From assembly GCA_947561585.1 (NCBI GenBank), contig CANNZV010001605.1, positions 1 through 64,000 on the forward strand: 64,000 bases of DNA, given 5' to 3'. Of the stretch, positions 10,943 through 25,900 are shown one piece after another; position 1 is the stretch's first letter, and every line of letters starts with the position of its first letter. The notes beneath the pieces were generated by a model. That model saw nothing but the letters and a program-made list of their open reading frames with translations, was not told the origin of the DNA and ran no database searches. A program made the translations under genes and the position numbers. This DNA is from Caprella mutica (Eukaryota; Arthropoda; Malacostraca; Amphipoda; Caprellidae).

Positions 10943-13900
10943 GTAAATTCTTTATTCTTTAATTGTGTAATTTAGAAGGAAGTTTTTCATTCCCTTCCAT
11001 ATAAGCTATACAGTCAAAGAAAATGGTTGCTGTGATGATTTCAACAGTTTACTAATTTTACATATACAAATATATTTAATTAATTGGTACTAATGCCTAT
11101 AAAATTTTGAATTGGGTGTAGATAAATGTAGATAAATTTGAAGTAAATAAAATTGATAGAATATAATATTTTATGATATTGACATTACATTTACATTAAT
11201 ATACTTTACAGATAAGACAATTCGACATGTCACGGACAGAAAAAGGTATCGCTTTGGCTTCCTCTGTGATAGGATTATTTATTTCTAATTTATTTGGAGG
11301 CGTAGTTGCTGTAAAGTATGGAGGGAAACTTGTGATGGGATTAGGAATTTTCTTCAGCTCTCTTTTTACGATCATCACTCCTCTAGCAATCAACTACTCA
11401 GTGTCTCTTTTCATCTGTGTCAGATTTCTTATGGGAATCTCCGAGGTAATTTTAGGACCATCTTAACTCCAGTAGAACTATTATATAATGAACTACAACT
11501 TGGTCAGTAAATAGAGCTTACTTCATTATATAGGATTCAAGATATGCTTAGAAAACTGATAATTTTAAAATATTTAATTAAAAAAAAAATCATAATACTG
11601 GGTATTATATTTCTCAGGACTAAAAATCAGGATGCATGGTCACTATACATTACTACTTTAATGATGAGTTGTACTGGTAGAACTTTTCTTTAATGAACTA
11701 CAAAATAGTTCACTATACAGCGTGTCCGCAAAAAATGTATCCACTGCCATCGAAAAAATCTTAATAGTACTATTTATAATTCATTAATATTAATCTACGT
11801 ATAAATGGTACCAATTTATTATGCATAATTAATATCGGGAAATGATGAATATTGTAGATTCAAGGCAGTGGATACATTTTTTGCGGACACACTGTATAGA
11901 GATGCATAAAAAACGAATGGCCTTTTTATGAAAGAATACACAAAATGTGTTCAATATACAAGGTTAATTGATTAAATCACTTCATCATAGAGGAGTTGCG
12001 CTGTATATTTTATTCTTCTTCTTGATGAAAGGTTTCTGAATTCAAAAATTGAGATGAAGAAACTTGAATATGAACATTTAAAAATTTGAATATGAACATT
12101 TAAAATAATTATGAACACACTTATATTGATTTATAGGGAGTTGTCACACCATCAGTGTTTAATCTAGTTAGTAACTGGGCTACCCCTGAAGAAAGATCAC
12201 ACGCAGTTGGATCAGCTTACTCAGGTATACAAAGAAATATGGTAGGCATATAAAAAAACCCCTTCAATAGCAATGTATGATTCACATAATGAATTTTTAA
12301 TGCTCAATTTTTCAGGAAGCTATCTTGGTGTGATAGTGACGCTCTTTTTTAGTGGCATTCTCAGTGAAAGTTCGTTCCTGGGAGGCTGGCCATCCATATT
12401 TTACTTATCTGGTGGATTTGGAATTATTTGGACTATATTTTGGTTCAGTCTAATCCATGATACTCCAGAAGCTCATCCGAAAATCTCTCAATGGGAGCGG
12501 CATAAGCTGCGTCTTTGTTTTAAAAACAAAATAAAAGGCGATCAAGTGAGGAAATAACATAGATTTTCAATCAAGAAGAGAATTGAATTTATATTATTGC
12601 AATGAACATTGAATTAAGATTATTTGGAATGGCTATGTTTACCTTCGTATAAATTGATGATGTACCATTTATTATATTCATATAATTAAACTATTTTGGA
12701 TCAATTATGTTTAATTAAGTTACTTTTTAAACTTTCAGAGCATCCCATATAGAAGTATTCTTACTAGTACACCATTTTGGGGACTTGTACCCATGAATTG
12801 TTCAATGAACTTTTGCTTCTACCTACTGCTGACTGAGGTGCCATCCTTCTTCGCACAGATTCATCACATTGACCTAGCTAAGGTACAGTATCAAAATTAT
12901 TTATTTCGGCTGTTAAAAGGTTAGGAATAGGCAAAATTATGTTATTTAAACCCAATTTTTCTGCTCAGAAAATGAAACAACATAGATTTATTGTAATATA
13001 GGGTAGTTTAGTTTCTGATGAGGTATGATTTATATAAATACATTGGCGGCCAAATGATGACGAAGATCCAACTTGGAAGGGGTTATGTACATATTTCTTA
13101 TTCTTGAGCAACCATCTAATTAAATGGTTAGATTAAAGTAAACAGATGGTGGAAATGTTGACCAGCCCAGACGGGGCCGGTCTTCAGTTCTGTACTAAAT
13201 CGCCTGCTCCAAACTTCTAACTCTGTGTAACTGACACTATAAAGTTAACAATTTCTAGGCTATATAGTATATATACTATAATTTTCCCACAGATACTGTC
13301 TAATTAGCCAGTTATAATTTAGTGGGCTGTAACCGAATGGAATGTTAATAGTTTAAGACATTACCTGACTGTTATAAAAAAATGTCCAAAGTCCGATAGA
13401 ACTCTAAAAGTTCGGACTATGGTATGCTTAGAGATTTCATCTCTAAGCTGTCTTTTTACGCATCATCAAATTCTTTATTACTCTATGAGAAAGATACCTA
13501 AGTTCTTTTTTTCCAATGTAGCTGACAAAAATATTTTTTAATACCAAATCAGGCTTATCACTGCAGAAAAAAATTGAATGAACTTCAATATTTTAAAATA
13601 TCTAACATTAAAACAAAAAAATGTCGTAAGTTAAAATATAAATATAAAGTACAATTGACTTGATTGTGAGTTTAGTTTATCACCATAAAGTTATATTAAT
13701 TCACTTTTATCCATTTTTTTATTCATTCATTTTTATCGTTATAGAGCTATTCATACATTTTTACATAGAAATAAGTGTGTTGTTTTACCAAAAATTATTA
13801 ACCCTGTAAGTTTGATGTGTGTTTTCTAGGCACATCCTTTTTAAATTACTTTATATCTTCCATGCCATTCCTATAAATATACCGGCCTTTCTATATTTTG

Positions 13901-16900
13901 TTCCTACATGAATACCAAATATATTTTTGTGTTTAAAGGTTTAAAAATATTTACGTATTGGCGTAAATCAGCGTAAATTAGGAAATTATTTGTACTGTGG
14001 TGACGTGTGGCTACGTAGAAATACAGTTTGGTTAGCCTCTGAGCACACATCAGTCCATGTTTTCATGGAGTACACACACATGCGTAAGCAAACTGTGATT
14101 GGGTCACATTCCACCCAATCACAGCTCTAATCTCTCAGTTACCAATGTCTTAAATACCTATGTATTTATTTCTCCTTATATGTTAAATATTTTTATTTGA
14201 AATTTGTTACACATTAGTTTAGTATACATTATAACAACTTATAAAAAAAACAGTAAAGTTGGTTTATAAATACGAAATGTGCTTTCTAAACACATAGTCA
14301 AACCCTCCGATACCTTCTGAACGTCAAACTCATTCCCAGGTAACAAAAAATTATCCCCGGGATATTCCGGGGAAATTCCCTGGGATTATTTCCTCGATAT
14401 CCCCAGCGTTATCGAGGGGATGCCCTATTTTGACGTTTTTGCGATATGTGGATATCCCCAAATGATATCGAGGGAATAATGATGAGATTTAAATATATTA
14501 TCCCTGGAATATTCCCTCGATTACAAGGGAAGGGCAAGGAATACCGATATAATTATTCCCTCGATAACAAGGGGATAGAATTGGAATTGTGAGGGGATAT
14601 TCTCTCAATATCGAGGGGATCAAATGTGAATATTTCCTGAATATTCCCTGGATTTCCTGGAATATTCCCTCTTTTCTCTGGTTATCATATCCTCTTGTTA
14701 TCATTTTCTTTTGTTATCATTTTCTCTGGTTACCACTTTCATTGCTTATCATTTCTCTGGTTATCATTTTTGTTGTTATCTTTTCTTCTGGTTATCTTTT
14801 CCACTGGTTATCTTTTCCTATGGTCATCATTTTCTTTGGTTATCATTTCATCTGCTTGCCATTTTCTCTGGTTATCATTTTCTCTGGTCATGATGAGGAA
14901 AAAAGTTATTTGTCATAATAGGGTATGATCTGAATTATCGAACAGTTCCACATTTCGATCCTCATCAAATAACGAGTTAAAATGTCATTTTATATATAGA
15001 TTTTTCTATATGACCGAATATGTGTAACTGTCTGATAATTCACAACTCTATCACAATTGCCAGCAACCCTTGTTACGTGGGTAGAAAATGAAAATCATTG
15101 TAGACAATTCCTTTTCTTTTTTTTCTTTTTCGTCAAAAGTTCTGTGTATGTGTGCAATCCCAGTAGTAAAAAAACGCTAATGTGAACGGTACAATAGACT
15201 TTCGTATCCTGCTAAAGTTTTAGAGTTTATAATTCTGCTCGTATTTTGACTGAGCTATGTTGCGTCAGAAAAAATGCTGGTAAAAAATGAACTCAAGTGT
15301 GAAGGGCTCCGTTAAAATCAATTGTAGGTAACCTTTTTGCAATGGGCCTTTTTTAAAAGGTGGCGTACAGAAAAACACAAGTGTGAAGAGGGGTCTAATC
15401 TTTGCTTCCTTATATGCTATGGTTTCTAAGATATTTCAACTAACTTAAACGCTCACAGAAGATATCATATAAACTGCGTTAACATTGCTACAGAAAGATA
15501 TCATATAGAAATAATTTAGGATTAATACGGTATTGAATACTTTGACTGTTTTGCAATATCGGAAAAATAGGCAATTTAGTTGACAACTAGTTTCCAAATA
15601 TAGATTATTTGACCTTTCTGGCTTAAATTTTAATTTATTCATTGAATTGTTAATCCAGAGAAAAAGTTATGATAAGGCTATAGGAAATTTTTTGTTCTTC
15701 ACTGAAAAACAATATGCTTAAATAAACATAAAAAGTAATCATTTTTTATTATACAGAATGGAACTCTCTCTTGTTTACCTTATGCTGCATGCTGGATTGT
15801 TACAAGCTTTTACTCGAAACTGATGACAAAACTGACTATCGATGATAAGATATCAATCATAAATGTTAGGAGACTGTCAATGATACTGTGTAAGTTTAAT
15901 TAGTCTATTGCATAGCGATATAACAGGACCAGATTCTAACAAGTAGCGATTAGTGAGCCAAAAAGAAAGGTTCTAACGCATGTGCTGGTGACCGGTTTTT
16001 TCACCGAAAACACTTTCGCCGAGTGACACTTTCGCTGAAAACACATTCGCCGAAAACACTTTCGCCGCACGACACTTTCGCCGAGTGACACTTTCGCCGA
16101 AAATTTAAAAACACCATACATTATATATATAAAGAGATATTGTCCACCTTAGGTTAGGTTAGCGGTCCGGTTGGGTGGGTTGGAACTTGTTCCCCTCCCC
16201 CTACCGGCCAGGTTTGATAGTGACAAAATGCATACTTAACTGTTTTTACCTTCGCAGAATGAGGGAAGGTCATATTTTAGCCGTTGTTTATTTATTTATT
16301 TATTTATCATCTTGTTATTCGCTCAACTGAAAAAGTATTCAACCAAATTGCCTGAAATTTAGCAAAACGATTAGTCAATGTCCAGTGACCGGCTGGTAGA
16401 ATTTTGGGAATGAGACGGTCAAAGGTCAAGGTCATGGTCATTTATAACTTAAAAAGTATTGAACCATATTGCATGAAACTTGGTGGGACGATTGGTTAAT
16501 ATGCAGAAACCATTTTGTTAGATTTTGGGAGCGATCGGGTCAAAGATCAAGGTGAAGGCCATTTGTAACTCAAAAAGTATTAAACCAAATTGTTTGAAAT
16601 TTGATGGTACAATTGGTCAATGTCCAGGAACAAACTGGTAGAATTTTGGGAGCGATCCGGTCAAAGGTCAATGTCATTTATAACTCAATAACTCAAAAAG
16701 TATTGATACAAATATTTCTATTGCAGATAATGACCAGAAATTTTCAGTGCATGATGATCATTGACTTAAGTTGCATCAGTTAAAATTACAAGGTTCTAAA
16801 GTTTCTAATTTTTTAGTTAGCGGAGTTTTTTCGTGCGCAACTATTCGCCTCACCATATTTTGCATGACAGGGCGAATCTTGCGCACTATAGGAATGTATT

Positions 16901-19900
16901 TTTAAGTTATAAAATGGTTTTTAATGCCTCATTTTTTTTCAAAATCGAAAATATTAGGTTTAAATCGACCAAACAGGGTTAAACCATCATACAGGGAAAA
17001 CCAACTCTAATATCATTATGCTTTTAAAAGTTGCAAATCGACCTTGCACCATGTTGTGAATAGTAGCTTCGTCGAACTTGTCACTTCTGAAGATTGTCCT
17101 TGAAGTGGGAGTACTTGTTCGAATATAGAAAATGGCTAAGAATGTTTGTGTAATGTTGAAGACTCGAAGAAATACTTGAAAATAATTCAAAATATAGCTA
17201 AATACATGAATGTGATCCATACTTCAATGAGAACCATCATCACGAAGGGTCTTCAGTTGTCTTCCTTCAAAATGAGAGAACACTAAGTCCTCACACCTCT
17301 TTAAAAGCAAAAGAGACTTGAGAGAACAAAGGTTAAAGCGGACACGACAAGGTATGAAATAGCTTTTTTTAGCGAGAAACTCTTCACTATTGAAGCCAAC
17401 CCAATTCAATATTCATGTTCAGAAGATATCCAAGATTTCCCCTATCTTGAAAACTTGAAGTCTCCTCTAATTTGCGTGAAAAACGGGGTAAGATCAACCC
17501 TCTTTAACAATATTGTGGTTCCAGCTATTGGATTGTTAAAAACGTGAAACGCTCGCGTCAATTGCCAAGAATCTGTTGCAAGGAAATTCGGCGTCTTCAA
17601 CCCCAGATTTCAACACAATAGATTTCTAAATGAAGGCGAAAGCCTGTTCTATTGCTCATTCAACAGCCAAGTGGCCAAAGAAGCCGTTCTTTGTTTGAGG
17701 ACGAGGAGCCACACGGGTAAATCAGAGTGTGGACGTTTTGTGGTCACTGGGGCACCTGACTGATATCCCCTTCTGTGAATAACTATTAAGGCTCACGTTG
17801 GTACTATTGACAACGAAACTGATGATTTCATAGAAAAGGACGTAGCAGAGATTTTCTGGCGCAGAACCTGAACCGTTGGTTTTTGAGAAACATTAGAGGA
17901 ATTAGGTGGGTCAATTTACCTTCTTGTAGACAGACTAAAGAGCTCTTCCCCTTCGAAAGAGAATGTCAAAAGCTATGTTTAATAACCCGATTGAAACTTC
18001 CTCTTCTATTCTACAAATTCTAACAGTGCATGGGAACATTTGGCCCTAAAGCAGTAAAACAATAATATTTCCCGACGATCTGGTCTTCGCCCAGAAGCAA
18101 GACCTCATATTATTGTGGAATGTTCTACCTATTACAAGACTAGGGACACAACTATGGATGAAAACTTTACTACCTTCATAGAATCATTATACTCTCAAAT
18201 TCTCACATATTTTTACCTTTCTTGGATGAATTGAAAGACTGGAAGATTTCAACGACTAGCCTCTAGGTCTGCCTGACTCTAGAGGATTCAGTACAGATCT
18301 CCCCGACTTTACAACGGCAAGTGAAAATTCCACTTACCCTAATAGATGTACGAAAAACCCATTTGCTTCTATATATATCGAAGTGTAATAGTATTTTGAA
18401 CAACGTTTTAGATATGTATGTTAAATTGGTTATATATGCTATATTTGACACCTAAAAAGGTTTATTGCCTTCATAGATTACGGAAGGTTATATTTTAGGC
18501 GGCATATTTTTGTTTGTCATCTTGTTACTCGCATAACTCAAAAAGTCTTCGATCAAATTACTTGGAATTTTGTTGGACGATAGATTGTCTAATCTCCAGG
18601 AACCATCTGGTAAAATTTTGGGAGCCATCTGGTCAAAGTTCAAGGTCATTTATAACTCAATAATTCAAAAAGTTTTCAATCAATTTGCCTGAAATTTGAT
18701 GGGATGATTGGTCAATATCAAGGAACGGTTTGGTATATTTTTGGAAGCGATCGGGTCAAAGGTCAAGGTTATGTATAACTCAAAATGTATTCAATCAAAT
18801 TAACTGAAATTTGGTGGAACGGTTGATAATTATCCAGGCATGAATCAGTTTATTAAAAATCAAGGTCAAGGTCATTTATAACCCATAAGTATTCAACCAA
18901 ATTGTTTGAAGTTGGGTGGGACGATGGTTCAATATTCAGGAACCATTTGTTTATATTTTGGGAGTGAACGGGTTAAAGGTCAAGGTCATCTATAAGGGGC
19001 GGTAAAGGTATGCTCTCTATGAGTGCCCGTCATCTAGTTATTTACTATATTTATAGTTATAGTACTTAAGATAAACTAATATTACAAGCATAAATTAATC
19101 CTGAATAAAAATCAACATTCATGACTTCACACCTACATTCTACAAACTTTTTTAATTTTATTGTTTATGCTCTTAAACACATTGGAATTATTTCTATAGT
19201 AAGTATATAGACACTCAATAGTACTATTTTTCACTATGGAACGGAATTAATGGGTAATCGCCCCTCTCCCGTGCAAGAACAATTTCAATTGCGCACTACT
19301 TTTGCCAGTAACTCAGATTAAATGAATGTTACTTTTTTTTCCTTTGGATGGTGTATAGAAGGCCTTAGTGCAGTTCTTCATGTCAAATATTAATCGTTTA
19401 TCTGCAAAAACTATGTTGCAACATCCAAAAGTTTTTTAGTGTGCAAGATTCATCCCTCACGAGCTACCTTATTTAGGTAAGTAATTGTCATTTTTTTGGC
19501 GAAAGTGTCATCATTCGGCGAAAGTGTCGTACGGCGAAAGTGTTTTCGGCGAAAGTGTTTTCAGCTAAAGGACCTAGAACTTATGTGCTATCATCAATCA
19601 TTGTCTTAACAGTTCTTATAGCTATCTTATATTTATAAAGTAATTATAATATATAAATAAAATCATCAGAGGTTATATTAAATAATACTCAACAATTGCA
19701 TATTCAATTAATTCTTAATCCACAGTTAAAAAGATTAAGAGTGTTCTAATTGGAAAGTTTAGGATAGATAAACAAAGATAAAGTTATGGTTAGGTTATAC
19801 AGTACATTCCTCTATAATGAAGTCCTGTATAGTGATTGAAGGATCAGTGTAAATTCATCGCGGCTAAATTCATCGCAGTAAATTCGTTGCGGTAAATTCA

Positions 19901-22900
19901 TCGCATGGTAAATTCATCGTATGGTAAATGCATCGCATGGTAAATTCATCGCATGGTAAATTCATCCCATGGTAATTTCATTGCAGGTATAGTACATCAT
20001 CGGTGACATATTACAGGAAGGTAGATAATACAAATAATAGAGAGGTAAATAATAGATGATTTTTTTAAAAGACATTGTAGCGTTACAAATAATATGGTGC
20101 ACCGACAAAAACAATTGAGCCCAGAAAAAAATTGAACAGAAGACACAATAAAGAAGTGTTACTTTGTTATTTCTAGGGTAGTGACAATATTATCTTTGAA
20201 TTATATTTTATATATTTTCTAAAAATATGTTTATAATTTTTCAATTCGATTGATATACTTGATAAAGTACATATTAGCAAGCCCGTTAAATCACATTTGG
20301 ATACTAATCTCATGTTTCGGTGTAATGAAAATCTTTGAAGTATTTAAATAAGTCGTTAAGTTAATTAATGGGTAAATTTTAGAGATTTTCGTTGCTTGAA
20401 CAGTTGTAGGGATAAAATGATATTATGATAATACATTTTGTAATAATATTTTATAAAACTTTTCTATATTTATAACACTGAACAGTGAACAGGTTTCAAC
20501 AAATTCACATTAACTCTAATTCGACTTGTATGTTCCAATAATTTCAGCATGTCTTGGACGGTCACGGCCTTCTTTAAATACCCACATTCTTATTTTCTAT
20601 TGTCACTTCATCTTAATACCCACATTCTTATTTTCTATTGTCTCTTCATCTAAAGTAGCTACATTCTTATTTTCTATTGGCTACATCCTAACTCATTCAC
20701 TATACAGGAGTTCAATATATATACTCATAGAGGTACTGTAACTAGGAAATTTGTTGCTTACATGACCTATCTAAGAATAGAAAATTATAGTAGTTTAAAA
20801 GAATAATAGTATTTATCCATGCAATAAATACGTTCCATTAAAAAAAAAAATTCATAACAAGAATATATTTTTCATAACAAGAATATTTTTTTCTTATTTG
20901 GAATATTCTTTATGTCAATTATGCTCAAGACTATATTTTTATGCAAAATGCATATTGGTACATCCCTTGTTATTACGGTAGCAATGGTCTTTAATTAAGT
21001 TGATACAGTAGACTCTGAAAAAATGGACAGATAATATAATAGTAATTGGGCACAATATTGTAAGCATTAGCGTCAACGCGGGTAATTCCCCGCACCCCCC
21101 TTATCTCCAAAACTATTTGGAAATTTAAATTTCTGTTTACGGCATTGGCAAGAGCAGGTTTTCAACCCTCAGGACAAATAATATTATTCATGTTTGGTTT
21201 CGGGAAGTATTTTAAAACATTTTTTAAATAGGACACCATGAAATTAAGCACCAAACATTTGTATTCGAAAAATCAGATAATTTTGCAAGATTTGCAGCAG
21301 AATCCACAATTCTCAATCAAATTTGATCACGTTTGTGACATATTATAGGTTAATTAGCGTACTTTAATATATTACCTACTTTTTTGTTTCAGGTCAGCCA
21401 AAAATTGACTACATGGCAACAAAGTAGTGCGGGGTTTTGCCCGGCATGATAAAAATATGCAGGGCATTATCCCGCACTCTTACAGTTCAATAAAATGTTG
21501 AATTTCAGCATAAAAAGATATAATAACCATTTATAATTGTGTAGCGTGTAAACATACAGTGTGTAGGGTGTGTACATACAGTGTGTAGTGTGTATACATA
21601 CAGTGTGTAGGGTGTGTACATACAGTGTGTAGTGTATGTGCGAAAAGATGCCTGCCTAAATTTTTATTATGGAGGAGTATTTATGCACCACCAAAAAACG
21701 TAACGTAAAATTAACTCTTGTCTGTAACGTGAATCTGACTTCACAACTTAAACTATTTTCTGATGTTTCTGCAACATTTAAAGTATATTTTAATTTATAA
21801 CTTTTTCGTAATAGTAAATTATTACAGGTGGCTCAATATTGAGGTGGCTCAATATTATATTTTCAGGTGGCTCAATTGAAGTGGCTCAATATTATATTTT
21901 CAGGTGGCTCAATATTGAAGTGGCTCAATATCATATTTCCAGGTGGCTCAATATTCAGGTGGCACAATATTATATTTTCAGGTGGCTCAATATTCAGGTG
22001 GCACAATATTATATTTCCAGGTGGCTCAATATTCAGGTGGCACAATATTATATTTCCAGGTGGCTCAATATTCAGGTGGCTCAATATCATATTTTCAGGT
22101 GGCTCAATATTATATTTTCAGGTGGCTCAATATCATATTTCCAGGTGGCTCAATATTCAGGTGGCTCAATATCATATTTTCAGGTGGCTCAATATTATAT
22201 TTTCAGGTGGCTCAATATCATATTTCCAGGTGGCTCAATATTATATTTTCAGGTGGCTCAATATTCAGGTGGCTCAATATTATATTTCCAGGTGGCTCAA
22301 TATTATATTTTCAGGTGGCTCAATATTATATTTTCAGGTGGCTCAATATCATATTTCCAGGTGGCTCAATATTCAGGTGGCTCAATATTATATTTCCAGG
22401 TGGCTCAATATTATATTTTCAGGTGGCTCAATATTATATTTTCAGGTGGCTCAATATCATATTTCCAGGTGGCTCAATATTCAGGTGGCTCAATATTATA
22501 TCTCCAGGTGGCTCAATATTATATTTCCAGGTGGCTCAATATTATATTTTCAGGTGGCTCAATATTATATTTTCAGGTGGCTCAATATTATATTTTCAGG
22601 TGGCTCAATATTGAGCCTCTTAACTTTCTTTGGTGTTACTTGCTCAAACACATGACACTATTTCCAAGTGTTGTACTAGCGTACTTTTAACATTGTTTCT
22701 AAGAGTTTAGAAGCTGCTCTTTATGATGGTGTAATCCAAATTTGGATTGATTTATTAGTTTCCAAGTTAATAGGGGTGCAGGCTATTAACCTGCAATGTA
22801 GGATATTGCCTGGGGTGGTACAGGGAATTACCCCGCAATGCGGGATAATGCCCTGAATGGTGCGGGATTAATGCACTGTTTGCTAGGGTAGCAAAATTTT

Positions 22901-25900
22901 TAGAAAAAGTTGAATAACTATTAACCCATTGTTCATAGGGCTAAGCCGTTTCGTATGTATAAAATATGTGACTACTTCTTTTTTTTTTGCATCATACAGA
23001 TCTTCTCTATCTGTAAAAGTTTTAGAGATATTTGGACTTGTTCACTAAGTGCGGGCAATGCCAGCGTTGGTGCTACCTCTTAAATAATTAGAAAACCTGG
23101 TTCCCACTTACTGAGGCAAGTATGCTTTGCTGATCATATTTTCAAAGAGGTGTAGCATTTACAGTTATGTTGTTGTTGTTGTTGTTCAAACTATATGTAG
23201 CTACCCAAATACGTAATTTGAGAAATAATATAAATTTTAATTAAAGAAAAATATGCATAACTATATCATAATAAATTAATGCAATAACCCATATATTAAA
23301 TATTTTATAGTAATTGTATGATATACATGTGAAAATTATATGACATTCTATTACTAAAAATCAAATCATTTAAAACAATCTAACAGCACAGATTCGTATG
23401 TACAAACAAGTCACCCTAATCCAGTGAAAAATAAAGTAAGGTCGGCGCAATATTTGCAAAGAGTTTTATTTAATTTTATTATGTACCATGCAATGAATTT
23501 ACCATGCGATGAATTTACCATGCGATGAATTTACCATGTGATGAATTTACCATGCGATGAATATACCATGCGATGAATTTATGAATTTACCGGATACCGT
23601 GAATGAACTACCGTGTATAATGAACCTATTTTGTTTAGTCCATCATATTTCTATGCATCTCTTAATGACTGTATAGTGTATAGTGTATAATGAAGTAAGC
23701 TCAATATATTGAAATAGTTGTCGTTCATTATAGAGTATGACTTAATTACCACTTTCACTATTTGGTCAAATATCATATACAGTTGAGTTTACAATAAGTT
23801 GACTGTCTTGATTATCATTTAATTATCATATTATCTATTCTGAACACTGAAATATATAATATATTTGTTTTATCACCATAATAGCAATCACATAGAAATC
23901 GTAAGTTTTAAACGTATTGCAATTGTTTCATTCTATATTTGAAATTCAATACTTTCATTGTTTATCATTATTTATTCATAATTTATTTGATTTTCCAATT
24001 CTACTAAATTGATATTTTTTTAATTATCTTCACAGCTGGCTACGTACCTGCTGTATGTTTCATCGCTGTATGTTTCGTTGGCTGCAACTCGAATTTAGCA
24101 GTGGCAATTCTCATTTTGGCAGAAGGGATAACAGGAAGTCAATATTCAGGGTAAGTGAGCAGCTGTACAAATACCCCTTGGTACTGAAGTATATATACAG
24201 AAAGAAACCCCATCGAACACTTAGTAGAACATATATTTTGTCACTATCGATGGGGTTCTAGGAATTTTGCCCGTCGGAATGTTGCCAGTGTGTAATTTTG
24301 CCAGGCAGATTTTTGCCAGTGTGTAATTTTGCCAGGCAGATTTTTGCCAGTGTGTAATTTTGCCAGGTGGCTTTTGCCAGTGTGTAATTTTGCCAGACGG
24401 AATTTTGCCAGTGTGTAATTTTGCCAGGCAGAATTTCACCGTGGATAATAAATTTCTATGTTTAAATGGGTAAATTGTTAATTGAATTTTGAAATGTGAG
24501 ATGCAATTTACTTAAATATTAATCTTTTTAATGTAATTTTAACATATTTTACTATAGCAAGTAGTATTAAACCAATGTTAAAGTTTGGAAATTTATGAAG
24601 TGAAAGCTCTAGAAAAATAAAAAGAAGCTAACTTTTTTCGTCGTGTCATTCGCTCCTCACTTCATAAATTTACCAATGTTAAATAGCCACGAAATTGAAA
24701 GTACAGTAAATGAATTTAAATTTACTTAAAAGTTACAGTTTTTCTTGTAATTTAACTGCTACACATATATTCTGTGAGTCTTGTAGAATTCACTTATCCC
24801 CGTAAATGCGTAATTGAAAAGGTAAGATTAACCTACCTAACAGTAATTCTACATTTTCAATAATATAAAAAACCTATATAATCGTTACAATTTAACAGTT
24901 TTTACCTTCGCAGATGCGGAAGGTGGTGGGTCTAGGCTGATTTTCCAAAAAAACAAAAATTTTCGAAAACTAATTTGCCGAAACTGATTCTCCGAATACG
25001 TGTTTGCCGAATCCCAAATTTGCCGAAAACAAATTTTTCGAAAGCCGAATTTGTCGAAAATCAAATTTAATGCATTTATAAAGAACATTCTGAAACTTTG
25101 TAGTTCTCATCATTATATCTTATGCATAAAAAAATACATTTCTTATTAATGGATTTGACATTACTATTGCTATATAAATTTGTATTCCGCTAGTTCCGTA
25201 TCATTTTGCTACTTTAATTTATCTAACTGTATATATTGAATATTATTATGTATAAATATATGGCATTACTAATAAACGGTTGATAGAAATCAAAGTTTTT
25301 AACTGAAACAAATTTATCCATGCAAGTGACACTATCGTTGAAGCCAGAGGTATATTGGGAAGATATAAACATAACTATTAGTTATGTTATTCATTAGTCA
25401 TTACTAACAATTTTATATTTTAAACGCAATAAATGGAATAAATATGAATAATGTGACCCACAAAATACCTTCTGTATGGAATACTATTAACAACTGAATG
25501 AAAAATAAGAATCCCGTGCGTGCTGTATATAGGTCTAGGACATTTTTTTTTTAAAGGCCCTCTGCCAGAAGAAGCAAAACTTCTTTAAATAATTAAAAAA
25601 AGCAATTATCTTTATTAAGACAATGAACATTAAAAAATGAAAGATAAGCTTCTCTGGTCTACGACCATGGCTCCGACCATCGCCAATGGTAGTGGCCTCC
25701 AACCGACTGTGAGGTGCCTATAGCAGGTCACAGGGCAAAAGAGAGTAAAATAATTACAATAGAGGTAAACACTAATTATTTTATATGTTTTTATTACGAG
25801 TCCAAAAATATGGAACAATCCGATAACATTGACTTGTTTACGTTTACATAATTAAACGTAACAGTAAAAGTAGGTACCAATATCTAGCAAATTCTCTTAT

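Larger units (their letters stand above)
19850..23598. mobile_element. 3.7 kb segment bounded by inverted TAAATTCATCGCATGG arrays
   Basis: Left array 19850-19985 and right array 23487-23590 (CCATGCGATGAATTTA) are inverted copies of one 16-bp motif. The right array ends at CCGGATACC (23590-23598). The interior holds two other elements, at about 20095-21060 and 21063-23074. Confidence 0.65.

Noticed and set aside
14093..14124. Stem-loop as a terminator or microRNA precursor
   Set aside because: A 12-bp stem is too short for a microRNA precursor and there is no transcript context.
16800..18460. Possible degenerate gene or retroelement in the middle of intron 6
   Set aside because: Some stretches look codon-like, but stops are frequent in all frames and no motif could be recognised.
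21839..22690. 283-, 262- and 223-residue frames
   Set aside because: Overlapping frames across a minisatellite inside an intron.
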